Made by a program: the position numbers and the translations under genes | Part shown: positions 47,474 through 55,385 of the stretch, piece after piece | Numbering within the stretch: the first letter of the stretch is position 1 | Layout: each line of letters opens with the position of its first letter | Source of the DNA: Robertmurraya korlensis NBRC 107688 | Lineage (GTDB): Bacteria; Bacillota; Bacilli; Bacillales; Cytobacillaceae | NCBI RefSeq assembly: GCF_001591645.1 | Contig: NZ_BCVH01000002.1 | Location: 124,001-188,000, forward strand | Direction of reading: 5' to 3' | DNA: 64,000 nt | The notes under the pieces: model-generated | The model's database searches: none | Told to the model about the DNA's origin: nothing | What the model saw: only the letters and a program-made list of their open reading frames with translations

Positions 47474-47651
47474 GAAGTATCTCCCTTTCTAATCCAAATC
47501 GTACTAATAAAGTCATCTGTCTAATGGTTTGTCCCACATAAAAATTTTACTCTTTCTAGTCAAAGCCATTTATTATGAATTCATCTTAGTGTTTATTTTG
47601 TAAAAAAATCATAAAGCTTATTATATCGCATCGTTAATTAAATTCATAGTG
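47474..47651 (-). promoter_or_regulatory. mreB upstream region
   Basis: A perfect TATAAT -10 (47620-47625, minus strand) in the context GCGATATAATAAGC is the best promoter candidate, giving a leader of about 140 nt. No good -35 is visible. The region also holds a copy of a 17-nt sequence shared with the upstream region of the DUF421 gene (47578-47594). Confidence 0.45.
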
Positions 47652-47792
47652 TCATAAATAGCCTTTTTCCTTTAAACTGACAAATTTATTTTCCCCAATA
47701 ATCAAATGGTCAAGAATTTCAATACCTAGTATTTTTCCACATTCAGCTAGTCTTTTCGTAACCTCAATATCCTCCTTACTAGGGGTAGGATC
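47652..47792 (-). CDS. radC: RadC, exon 2 (C-terminal 46 residues)
   Basis: The minus-strand frame [20 protein letters not shown]...EKGYL plus a stop is the C-terminal end of RadC and has no start of its own. It carries the S and D of the JAMM metal-binding signature (HxH-x7-SxxD). Joining it in frame to exon 1 at 49652 across the group II intron gives [14 protein letters not shown] and a 229-aa protein, the normal RadC size. The junction is exact (CCA TCA GGA / GAT CCT ACC). RadC (MPN+/JAMM family) is encoded in many bacteria, but its biochemical role is still unclear. Confidence 0.93.
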   Translation of the reverse strand, partial: DPTPSKEDIEVTKRLAECGKILGIEILDHLIIGENKFVSLKEKGYL

Positions 47793-47882
47793 GTAGGGTA
47801 GGAGAGAAGCGCCATCCTATAATAAGTGGTTTCCTCTCCCCTCCCTCAGAACCGTACGTACACCTTTTAGCGTATACGGCTC
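47793..47882 (-). ncRNA. Group II intron domains V and VI with branch point
   Basis: Domain V (47849-47882) begins GAGCCGTATACG, has the AGC catalytic triad, an AAAA-type loop and ends CGTACGGTTC. Domain VI pairs GGAGAG with CTCTCC and AGGG with CCCT; an unpaired A at 47799 next to the second stem is the likely branch nucleotide. The intron-protein stop codon is only 14 nt upstream of domain V. Confidence 0.92.
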
Positions 47883-47896
47883 GCCAGCTAGTAGGC

Positions 47897-49135
47897 TTAG
47901 TATCTCAAAAAGGAAAACTGGGCTAATTTTGTAAACGAATATAAACTTTCAACTTCTCCTTTATCTCTTACTTTTATGCAAAGTTCTCCTTGTTTATATG
48001 ATTTCATTTCAAGACTCACTTTCCTAACCGAACACTTTCTTTTCATTGCAATTGTTTTGATAAAACTTCCTCTAGCTAGGGAAAAAAGTTTAGAAAGATC
48101 ATCCCAATTGCTTGCTCCTCTATAATCAAAGACTACCTTTCTTAATTCACAATGATACACCCTCATGATTTGTCTATCTGAGAGGTTAATTAATTGAGGC
48201 CGAGGAATCGGTTTGAAACATTTCAGGTCTCCGTATTTTTTCGATAGTCTTTGTAGTGTATCTTTAGGTATTTTGAAAAGAACCGTGTTCGTACGTCTAC
48301 ACCTTTTTAGCTGATAACCACACAAACCAGCAGACTTATTAAGATTGGATAGACACAAGAAATAATCTTTGTTTACATATAAAAGGTATGAGTTGAAATA
48401 TAGTTGAAACTCATTTAAAACAGCGACTGCTTCATCTTTTGAACCATTAATACCAATTAAAAAATGGTTATAATTCGGAAAAAATCTAATCTCTCCAAAG
48501 CTATTATTATCTCTTTTTTCCCTATTCATTTTCTGTTTCATACTTACATTCATTTCTTGAAAATAAATAGCGTAAAGGAGGGATAGAAGACTAGCCCCTT
48601 TGTTGCAATCCTCTCTATTAATTATTCCTGAGAAAAACGCATGATGGATGAGAAGAAAAAATCGACGATCCCTTATCTTTTTCTCCATACTCTTCAGGAG
48701 TTGTTGGGGCCATGCAGAGGATTTATTACATTTTATCTCTCCTAGAACCCACCAATTATGATTATTCGAATGCCATTTTACCTCTTTGAGAGACTGGGTT
48801 AAGTACCCCTTTTTGAGGTAATTATCTTTGGAGATTACATTGAGAATCATTTTTATAACTTCTAGGACCATTAACTCCCTATAAGAGGGAGAAGTGGTAT
48901 GTTCTAGTGTTTCTCGATGGTTTTCAAATCGAAACCTTCCCTTTTTCAATTGGAAAATCAGCTCATCTATTTCTAATAGTTGAGATTCATTTGGAGTTTT
49001 CGGATAAAATAATTTTGTATGTGCCCTTATCCATAACTCTTTCCTAAACATAAGACGATAGCAGTCAGTAATTTGTTTCCCTTTTTGAGAAGCCTTTTTC
49101 AAAACGTCTAACTGTTGAAATGGATGAATTGCCAT
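47897..49135 (-). CDS. Intron-encoded maturase with degenerate reverse transcriptase
   Basis: A 412-aa protein in intron domain IV. The middle aligns by eye with group II intron reverse transcriptases. FLIGINGSKDEA follows the position of YADD, which here reads NYNH (about residues 221-224). The motif-A region reads GEIKCNKSS instead of GDIKGFFD, and the PQG motif is NKG. All polymerase aspartates are therefore missing. A C-terminal maturase domain X is recognisable (about 306-372: PIPRPQLINLSDRQIMRVYH, then RGASNWDDL and IAMKRKCSVRKV). No HNH endonuclease follows. Start is uncertain: ATG 49135 has AAAGGTG 8 nt upstream; 49141 or TTG 49153 are possible. Likely a splicing-only maturase for this intron. 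Confidence 0.85.
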   Translation of the reverse strand: MAIHPFQQLDVLKKASQKGKQITDCYRLMFRKELWIRAHTKLFYPKTPNESQLLEIDELIFQLKKGRFRFENHRETLEHTTSPSYRELMVLEVIKMILNVISKDNYLKKGYLTQSLKEVKWHSNNHNWWVLGEIKCNKSSAWPQQLLKSMEKKIRDRRFFLLIHHAFFSGIINREDCNKGASLLSLLYAIYFQEMNVSMKQKMNREKRDNNSFGEIRFFPNYNHFLIGINGSKDEAVAVLNEFQLYFNSYLLYVNKDYFLCLSNLNKSAGLCGYQLKRCRRTNTVLFKIPKDTLQRLSKKYGDLKCFKPIPRPQLINLSDRQIMRVYHCELRKVVFDYRGASNWDDLSKLFSLARGSFIKTIAMKRKCSVRKVSLEMKSYKQGELCIKVRDKGEVESLYSFTKLAQFSFLRY

Positions 49136-49651
49136 GTTCATGACACCTTTCAATTGGACGAGTAGTAGCCTGTCACCCTTCCCCCTGCTAAACCCATTAC
49201 AGGCAAACGTCGAGTACTATGGTGACTCCGTTACCATATACAAACCGCTTGTTTGTACTTAGGTAATCCCTGAATTATGCAACATAATAGAACGTGATGG
49301 TTAGGTACCCCTTTTGACGGTTTACTCTTAATTTCGAGTATAGAAGGACAATCCTTACAATCGGAAAAAGTCAGGAGAGCTTTTCCGATATTGTCCTCGT
49401 TACCTGCTAGCTATCATAAGTAACGGCGCACCCGTCGCTCCTTCGTCTAGGATTCAAGCAGTCTAGCCTTTACCGTACATCACTTGGTCTGAGAAACTGA
49501 CTCGATATGATAGCTAATCGTCTCTTTCCCTTTGCACATCATGCTAATTTCCCTGCATAGGTTTCCCTTTCAGGTAAGATGCTGACCATAGAACCATGTA
49601 AGGAGTTCCAATTCTTTTAGAATACTATTATGCTGCACCCTCCAGGCGCAC
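49136..49651 (-). ncRNA. Group II intron 5' RNA domains (I-III) with exon-binding sites
   Basis: About 500 nt without a gene, structured by inspection. A hairpin TCGGAAAA/TTTTCCGA displays EBS1 (49371-49376) in its loop. EBS2 (49429-49433) lies 5' of it, as in known introns. Several other inverted repeats occur, such as TAGCTATCATA with TATGATAGCTA. This is the ribozyme scaffold rather than a spacer. Confidence 0.85.
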
Positions 49652-50200
49652 TCCTGATGGGTGATTATGTGCACAAATAATAGAAGCTGCTGAACGTTTT
49701 AAAGCTTCCTTGTACACTTCACGAGGATGAACGATAGAAGCATTTAAGCTCCCAATAAAGACTGTTTTCTTATGGAGGACTTGATTTTTCGTATTAAGGT
49801 AAAGACAAACGAAATGTTCTTGACTGAGGAATCTCATATCCTGCATCACATACTTAGCACCGTCTTCAGGTGAACGAATGACGTACCGATCATCGTAATT
49901 CAAGTTCGTTATTCTCCTCCCTATTTCCACGGCAGCTAGCACTTGAACTGCTTTTGCCATACCAATCCCCTTAATCTGGGTCATTTCATCTAAGGTCGCT
50001 TCCTTTAAAAGTCTAAGTCCTTCAAAATGGTTTAATAATCGGTTAGCTAATTGAAGAACAGACTCTTCCTTTGTTCCCGTTCTCAAAAGAAGAGCAAGTA
50101 GTTCATGGTTTGAAAGGCTTTCTGGACCGCTTTGAACAAAGCGCTCACGGGGGCGTTCTTCATGAGGATAATCCTTAATCATTAATGCTTCCGTCCGCAT
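49652..50200 (-). CDS. radC: RadC, exon 1 (N-terminal 183 residues)
   Basis: Encodes residues 1-183 of RadC: an N-terminal UPF0758/helix-hairpin-helix part (LSNHELLALLLRTG, MTQIKGIGMAKAVQVLAAVE) and the start of the JAMM domain (LYLNTKNQVLHKKTVFIGSLNASIVHPREV, written as its halves, and IICAHNHPSG). Without splicing, translation runs seven codons into the intron (VRLEGAA) and stops at 49628, giving a 190-aa form that lacks the JAMM Ser and Asp. AGGAGG-type sequence precedes the ATG. It follows maf, with mreB downstream of exon 2: the order of B. subtilis. Confidence 0.95.
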
Positions 50201-50242
50201 ATTGAACCTCCTAATTTATGGGAGGTCGACGTTGAATCTTCA

Positions 50243-50800
50243 TCACCTAAAAGGTTTTAATTCGCGAACAAGGCGTGCTATTGGTAATCCAACGACCGTA
50301 AAATAATCACCATTAATTTGTTTCACAAGTGTACTACCGAACCCCTGTATTCCGTAGCTTCCCGCCTTATCGTATGGTTCACCTGTACTTATATAGGAGT
50401 GAATATCTTCGTCAGTTAACTCCCAGAATGTTACGTCCGTTTTTTCATAAAAAGTCGTTGTACGAGCAGTCGAGACAATTGCTACTCCTGTGTAAACAGA
50501 ATGTGTGGTACCAGATAATTTCCTCAACGTCTCAAAAGCTTCCATAGGGTTATTCGGTTTCCCTAATATTTCACCACCCGCAACTACAATCGTATCGGCA
50601 CCAATGACAATAGAGGAAGAAAAACTTTTTGACACATGCTTCGCCTTCCTGTCTGCTAAATCAATAACTACTTCATGTGGAGCAAGTTCAGAATGAAAGC
50701 TTTCATCCACATCACTTGCTTTTACCTCAAACGGGATTTGAAGAATGGATAGCAGTTCCTTGCGCCGAGGAGAGGACGAGGCTAAAATGAGGTTTTGCAT
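50243..50800 (-). CDS. maf: Maf family nucleotide pyrophosphatase
   Basis: Maf hydrolyses non-canonical or methylated nucleoside triphosphates (dTTP/UTP class) and influences septum formation. The 185-aa protein has the signature ASSSPRRKELL at the N-terminus, VIGADTIVVAGGEILGKP (about 66-84), KLSGTTHSVYTGVAIV and the C-terminal KAGSYGIQGFGSTLV. It sits between spoIIB and radC. Confidence 0.96.
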   Translation of the reverse strand: MQNLILASSSPRRKELLSILQIPFEVKASDVDESFHSELAPHEVVIDLADRKAKHVSKSFSSSIVIGADTIVVAGGEILGKPNNPMEAFETLRKLSGTTHSVYTGVAIVSTARTTTFYEKTDVTFWELTDEDIHSYISTGEPYDKAGSYGIQGFGSTLVKQINGDYFTVVGLPIARLVRELKPFR

Positions 50801-50908
50801 AAGATCACCTTACCTTTTTATTTGGATCATAGGGGAGATACCATTTTATCGTAACAAAAAATAACATATCAGTCATTTTTAAATGGCCATTTTTACTAAT
50901 AAAATGAT

Positions 50909-50946
50909 AAAAAAACAGAGCTTGTCATTTGATTGACAAGACTCTG
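50909..50946 (-). terminator. Terminator after spoIIB
   Basis: Arms CAGAG-CTTGTCA and TGACAAG-CTCTG (one mismatch) with a 6-nt loop are followed by seven T on the minus strand. Confidence 0.9.
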
Positions 50947-50993
50947 CTATTTTCTCGCTATTTCCCGGAAAATATCCGAAAATGTCGATAATT

Positions 50994-52082
50994 TTATTTT
51001 TTCGTTTGGTATAAGGACAAAAAGCTTAATAAATGCTGTTGTAACTCTGTACTCTTCTCTTTTGTCGGATTCATAGCAACAATAATTGCTTTGTCCATTT
51101 CTTCTTTGAGCTGTATTAGACTCTCAGTTTTAATTTCTTTACTATTGATTTTATCCCATTCAGCTTTCATTTGTGTAACATTCTTTGATGCTTCTTCAGG
51201 AATGGTTTGTCCGAGTGTGAGACTTGTACTAATCGTTACGAGCGGTGCATATAATTGTGAGGCCAGCTCCAATAGTTTTTGTTCGGTACTGGTGATTTCG
51301 TTTAATTGAATTCCACCCACTTGTAATTCTTTTGCATATATATCATCAATGCCTTTCTCAACTAAGCGCGCTCCGATTGCTTTTCCATTTTCCTTTGTTA
51401 CACCAATGCCAACAAGTAGTAAATACTTATCAGTTGTGACGACTGCAGAGGGGATTCCTTTTTGATCAAGTACTTTTTTGCCATCATTTGCTGCTTCAAT
51501 CGTTGTATAGGCACTTTCCTGAACCACAAAAGTAGATACAACCGGTAAGGTATAACTTGTTACATTTTCCTGATCACTTTGTTGTTGTTCGGTAGGTGTA
51601 ATTGTCGTAACGACTTCTTGTGTCCCAATTGTCTGGTCACTTATGACAAGTCTTAATAGAATAAATCCGAAGCTCAGACCGATGATTACAGCAAAAAAGA
51701 AGGCTAGGAAAATAGAAGGAGATAGATTGGTTTTACTTTTTTTAAGAGCTGAAATAACGCTCTTTCCCTTATTTGGTTTGCTTGTATAGCTTGCAATCTT
51801 GTACTCTTCTAGTTCCGGCTCCTCACTAGCTTCAGGGAGAATCCAATCAAAGTCTTCCTCATTTTTTTCAGCAGAAGCCGCTGCAACTTCTTCATAATTC
51901 GGTTCCTTTATGTTTGGCTTTACTACTGGCCGTTTATCGAATTCTAGTTTTCGACCGTCATCTTCGACAAAAGTTTTACTAGAAGTCACTTTTTCTGATT
52001 TTAATTTTTGCTTATTCTCTTGATACGTTCTTGATTTACCATCAATTTTTATCGTGATAGTATTTTTTTTCTGGTTTTCCAC
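50994..52082 (-). CDS. spoIIB: Stage II sporulation protein SpoIIB (SPOR domain)
   Basis: SpoIIB localises to the sporulation septum and helps septal wall dissolution at engulfment. The 362-aa protein has a polar cytoplasmic N-terminus beginning MENQKKNTITIKIDGKSR, one span (about 130-152, IFLAFFFAVIIGLSFGFILL) and an external SPOR-type domain (about 186-260, TFVVQESAYTTIEAA and KYLLLVGIGVTKENGKAI). The layout and the position next to maf match B. subtilis spoIIB; the sequence itself is poorly conserved in this family. Confidence 0.87.
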   Translation of the reverse strand: MENQKKNTITIKIDGKSRTYQENKQKLKSEKVTSSKTFVEDDGRKLEFDKRPVVKPNIKEPNYEEVAAASAEKNEEDFDWILPEASEEPELEEYKIASYTSKPNKGKSVISALKKSKTNLSPSIFLAFFFAVIIGLSFGFILLRLVISDQTIGTQEVVTTITPTEQQQSDQENVTSYTLPVVSTFVVQESAYTTIEAANDGKKVLDQKGIPSAVVTTDKYLLLVGIGVTKENGKAIGARLVEKGIDDIYAKELQVGGIQLNEITSTEQKLLELASQLYAPLVTISTSLTLGQTIPEEASKNVTQMKAEWDKINSKEIKTESLIQLKEEMDKAIIVAMNPTKEKSTELQQHLLSFLSLYQTKK

Positions 52083-52132
52083 TACATTTGCCTCCTTCGA
52101 AGATGAGTGCTTGTTTCATCCTATCATAGAGA

Positions 52133-52165
52133 ACAAAAAAAATAACAAGACTTTTGTCGTCTTGT
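52133..52165 (-). terminator. Terminator after the GGDEF gene
   Basis: Arms ACAAGAC/GTCTTGT with a 7-nt loop are followed by TATTTTTTTT on the minus strand. The hairpin lies about 48 nt past the stop codon of the GGDEF gene. Confidence 0.85.
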
Positions 52166-52212
52166 CATGGAATGATTTCGCCAAATTTCTTGGTTATTTT
52201 TGTAATTTCTAT

Positions 52213-53928
52213 TTATTTTACGTATTGAGCAACTCTATTTCTTCCCGCACGCTTGGCCCCCACATATAAAGCTCTGTCTGCATGCCTTATTAATGATTGA
52301 GGGTCTTCTGCATCATCAGGTGATGTTGCTACCCCTATGGATGCTGTAATGTTTACTAACAACTTTTTATTTTTCTCCGAAATATGTTGTTCAAGTGTAA
52401 ATGGCCAATTAGCAATTGTTAATCGAACAAGCTCAGCTAGTTTGATAGCCTCTTGCTTATCGACATCAGGTAATAGAATCGTAAATTCCTCTCCGCCATA
52501 TCTCGCAACAGTCCCTTTATTTCCGACTAAATTTACTAATCGACCAGCTACTTCTCTTAGAATTTCATTTCCGCTTTGGTGTCCATATGTGTCGTTTACT
52601 GTTTTAAAATGATCAATATCCAACAGAATGAGAGAGATTTTATTCCGTTCGGAAGCAACTAATTTCTCGTATTCTAGTTGTAGTTCATTGTCTAAATAAC
52701 GATAGTTGTACAGATTTGTAAGTGCGCATCGCTCACTTATATCTTTTGCCTTCTCATAATGTCTCGCATTCTCTACAGCGACAGCTAAATAGGAACATAA
52801 AATTTCAAGAATCATCAGCTGTGATTTTTCGTATGCCCTTTTTTCAGAAGACGCTAGCAATAATATTCCAATCACTTCATTGCTTTTTACAATCGGAACA
52901 CATAGCACACTCTCCATATGAGGGGAAAGCGGCTCTTTAGTTATACTTTTCCATTCTCTCCTACTTGAGAAAATGAAGGCATTCTTATCCGCCCAAACCT
53001 TACCACTAATTCCTTCTCCTTTTTTTAAAGGTTTTACTGTCTCGAAGGAATGAAATTCTCTATTATTGCTCTCCATCCGAATCATGTGTAATTGGCTATT
53101 CTCTTTGTTCAAAACAAACGCTTCCTCCACTGGAAGCAAGGTTTTTATTTTTTGTAAAAATAGACCCATTACTCTGTCCACATCAAGCTTTTCAGCAAGC
53201 TCATGACCAATTTCTGCTGCTTTCTGAAGATAATTATTTACCTTTTCAGTAGAGTAATAGAGGTTTAATATAATGGATAGACTTGCAAACGGTATTCCAA
53301 CAAACAGGAGAGCAACCACTCCTACTTCTATATATAACGTGTATAAAACAAGCCCAATTGGCAAAGTAAGGATCGCTGTAATCGTCTCCCAGATAAAATC
53401 CTTCCCAAAGTACTGTTGTTTTTGTTTAAACAAAGCATATCTAATTCCAGATAGAATCAATTGATTGAGAATATAATTTACTACTGCATAAGTAATCGCA
53501 ATCAGCAGCAACTTCGGATTTTCTACCAAAGTTAAGCCATGAACGCCACCTAATGAATAATAAATCATACCACTGAGAAGTGAACAAACAAAAAACATGA
53601 GAGAATTTAGGGGAAAGCGATATAATTGCTGTTTTGTGACACGAAGCTTAAGTAGTAACACAATGACTCCTATTTGCACAAGAATCATTTCTATAAACAA
53701 ACCAAATGTTAAAAACACTGCCAACGATACCCATTGAATAAGAAAAATAGGCGTATTGTTTACAACCATTGGGACAGATGCAACAAAAGAAATTAACAAA
53801 ATAAATGCAAAAACATCAAAATCTACGCCACTAATCAATGGCGGAAAAAAGAAATAGATTAAATAAAATCCGATTGGGACAAATAAGAGCCAAGTTATCC
53901 AAATGAATTTTTTTGCTATTGGATCCAT
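52213..53928 (-). CDS. Membrane-anchored GAF-GGDEF diguanylate cyclase
   Basis: A 571-aa protein predicted to make c-di-GMP. Eight or so spans form the N-terminal sensor (residues 1-225). A GAF domain follows (about 240-390, KKGEGISGKVWADK, ESVLCVPIVKSNEVIGILLLA), then a GGDEF domain (about 410-570). The active site is ARYGGEEFTILLPD, with LLDIDHFKTVNDTYGHQSGN upstream, so catalysis looks intact. No RxxD inhibitory site is present five residues before GGEEF. AGGAGGAGAAAGG precedes the ATG. I do not recall this gene at this place in B. subtilis. The signal is unknown. Confidence 0.92.
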   Translation of the reverse strand: MDPIAKKFIWITWLLFVPIGFYLIYFFFPPLISGVDFDVFAFILLISFVASVPMVVNNTPIFLIQWVSLAVFLTFGLFIEMILVQIGVIVLLLKLRVTKQQLYRFPLNSLMFFVCSLLSGMIYYSLGGVHGLTLVENPKLLLIAITYAVVNYILNQLILSGIRYALFKQKQQYFGKDFIWETITAILTLPIGLVLYTLYIEVGVVALLFVGIPFASLSIILNLYYSTEKVNNYLQKAAEIGHELAEKLDVDRVMGLFLQKIKTLLPVEEAFVLNKENSQLHMIRMESNNREFHSFETVKPLKKGEGISGKVWADKNAFIFSSRREWKSITKEPLSPHMESVLCVPIVKSNEVIGILLLASSEKRAYEKSQLMILEILCSYLAVAVENARHYEKAKDISERCALTNLYNYRYLDNELQLEYEKLVASERNKISLILLDIDHFKTVNDTYGHQSGNEILREVAGRLVNLVGNKGTVARYGGEEFTILLPDVDKQEAIKLAELVRLTIANWPFTLEQHISEKNKKLLVNITASIGVATSPDDAEDPQSLIRHADRALYVGAKRAGRNRVAQYVK

Positions 53929-54014
53929 TTCCTTTCTCCTCCTTTATTAATGGGCGAAAAGACTTACTCACGATAAGTTTATCAAAGATTCAGATATTTG
54001 TCATAGTTTTATTT

Positions 54015-55325
54015 TTACATTGCTCCTAGTAACGTTAGTAATTTTGGTTTTACCTCTGCAAGGAAATAGAGTGAACCCGTAATTATAAGCACTTGATTTT
54101 CTCTTAAATGGAATAGTTTATCTTGAACACTTTCCTCCCAATCCATGTTTTCCTTCTTATTATTTGACATGCTTATAGAGTAAAGCTCCTTACTCGTTGC
54201 CGCACGTGGAAAGTTAAAGGATACAAAGGTGATTTGGGAGGCGATTTCATCCAGCTCTTGAATCATCCCATCAAGTTTTTTATCTCTCAAGGCCGCAAAA
54301 ACGATATGGATTTCTTTATCATGGTAGCGTTTTTTCGCCTCACGGACCAAGGTGTGAACTCCCTCTTCGTTATGAGCTCCGTCAATAATAACAGTCGGAG
54401 CGTTGGATATCACTTCAAATCTCCCTGGCCAATAAGCTTTTTTTACACCCCTTTGAATAGACGAAGGATCAATTACAAATTGAATCGTATCATTTAAAAG
54501 CAGAGACGCCATAATCGCTAAGGACGCATTTTCGATTTGATGTTTACCTATCATCGTCGTTTGTAAAGATATCCACTCCTTATCATCCATCTTCCAATCA
54601 AACTTTTCACCATTTGCTAAGGATTGATGATTCATTACATGAAACTGTTCCCCTAATACAAAACAACTTGCATTTTCTTCACATGCTTTCTTTTTAATGA
54701 CTTGTAACGCACCCGGTTGGTGAACAGCTGTAACAATCGGTACATCTCTTTTAATAATTCCAGCTTTTTCAAAGGCGATTTTTTCATGGGTATCGCCTAA
54801 AATGGCCGTATGATCAAGGCCGATGCTAGTAATAATTGACAGAAGGGGAGATATAATATTTGTGGAGTCAAACCTACCACCTAAGCCCACCTCATATAAA
54901 ACAACATCAACAGGGTTACACCGACCAAAATAATAGAGGGACATAGCGGTTATGACCTCAAACTCAGTTGGGCCGCCTAGTTCTGTTTGCTCAAGTTCAT
55001 CACTTAAAGGTTTGATAACATTGACTAAATGAACGATATCGTCATTAGATATCGGTTTTCCATTTACACTAATTCGTTCATTAAACTGCTCGAAATATGG
55101 TGAAGTAAAGGTGCCTACCGAATACCCTTGCTCTTCTAAGATGGATCTCAAAAAGGTAACGGTCGAGCCTTTTCCATTTGTCCCACCAATATGTACGGAG
55201 TGAATATTTTCTTCAGGATGTCCCAGCCTGTCCATCATCCATTCCATTCTTGTAAGCCCCGGCTTTATACCGAGTCTTAACCTAGCATGAATCCACGCCA
55301 CTGCTTCTTCATAAGTCAAAAACAT
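54015..55325 (-). CDS. folC: Folylpolyglutamate/dihydrofolate synthase
   Basis: FolC adds glutamates to folates, and in Bacilli also makes dihydrofolate from dihydropteroate. The 436-aa Mur-ligase-like enzyme has the P-loop HIGGTNGKGSTVTFL (about 43), TSPYFEQFNERI, EVGLGGRFDSTNI, LDHTAILGDTHEKIAFEKAG and IIDGAHNEEG. Start at the ATG 55325 gives 6 nt after AAGGTG; the GTG three codons upstream lies inside that ribosome site. It follows valS, the usual Bacillus order. Confidence 0.96.
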   Translation of the reverse strand: MFLTYEEAVAWIHARLRLGIKPGLTRMEWMMDRLGHPEENIHSVHIGGTNGKGSTVTFLRSILEEQGYSVGTFTSPYFEQFNERISVNGKPISNDDIVHLVNVIKPLSDELEQTELGGPTEFEVITAMSLYYFGRCNPVDVVLYEVGLGGRFDSTNIISPLLSIITSIGLDHTAILGDTHEKIAFEKAGIIKRDVPIVTAVHQPGALQVIKKKACEENASCFVLGEQFHVMNHQSLANGEKFDWKMDDKEWISLQTTMIGKHQIENASLAIMASLLLNDTIQFVIDPSSIQRGVKKAYWPGRFEVISNAPTVIIDGAHNEEGVHTLVREAKKRYHDKEIHIVFAALRDKKLDGMIQELDEIASQITFVSFNFPRAATSKELYSISMSNNKKENMDWEESVQDKLFHLRENQVLIITGSLYFLAEVKPKLLTLLGAM

Positions 55326-55349
55326 GATGTTCACCTTCCATAATATAGT

Positions 55350-55379
55350 GAGGACGAATCTATTGTAGATTCGTCCCTC
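55350..55379 (-). repeat. Intercistronic hairpin between valS and folC
   Basis: An 11-bp perfect inverted repeat, GGACGAATCTA/TAGATTCGTCC with a CAA loop, extended by GAGG/CCTC with a one-base bulge. It ends about 11 nt before the folC ribosome site and has no T run. Confidence 0.65.
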
Positions 55380-55385
55380 ATTTCA

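Larger units (their letters stand above)
47793..49651 (-). mobile_element. Group II intron interrupting radC (sense orientation)
   Basis: The 1,859-nt element begins GTGCGCC (GUGYG-type 5' end) after exon sequence TCAGGA and ends CCCTAC before GATCCTACC. A canonical 34-nt domain V lies at 47849-47882. Domain VI follows with a bulged A seven nt from the 3' splice site (47799). EBS1 (TCCTGA, in a hairpin loop, 49371-49376) pairs 6/6 with exon bases -6 to -1. EBS2 (GGGTG, 49429-49433) pairs 5/5 with CACCC at -12 to -8. An intron-encoded protein lies between the 5' RNA domains and domain V. Splicing restores RadC exactly. No transposase, terminal repeats or target duplication are present. Confidence 0.95.

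Noticed and set aside
47652-50200. radC as a pseudogene broken by an insertion
   Set aside because: The insertion has complete group II intron RNA features and its exact removal restores the frame and a conserved motif, so splicing is the better explanation.
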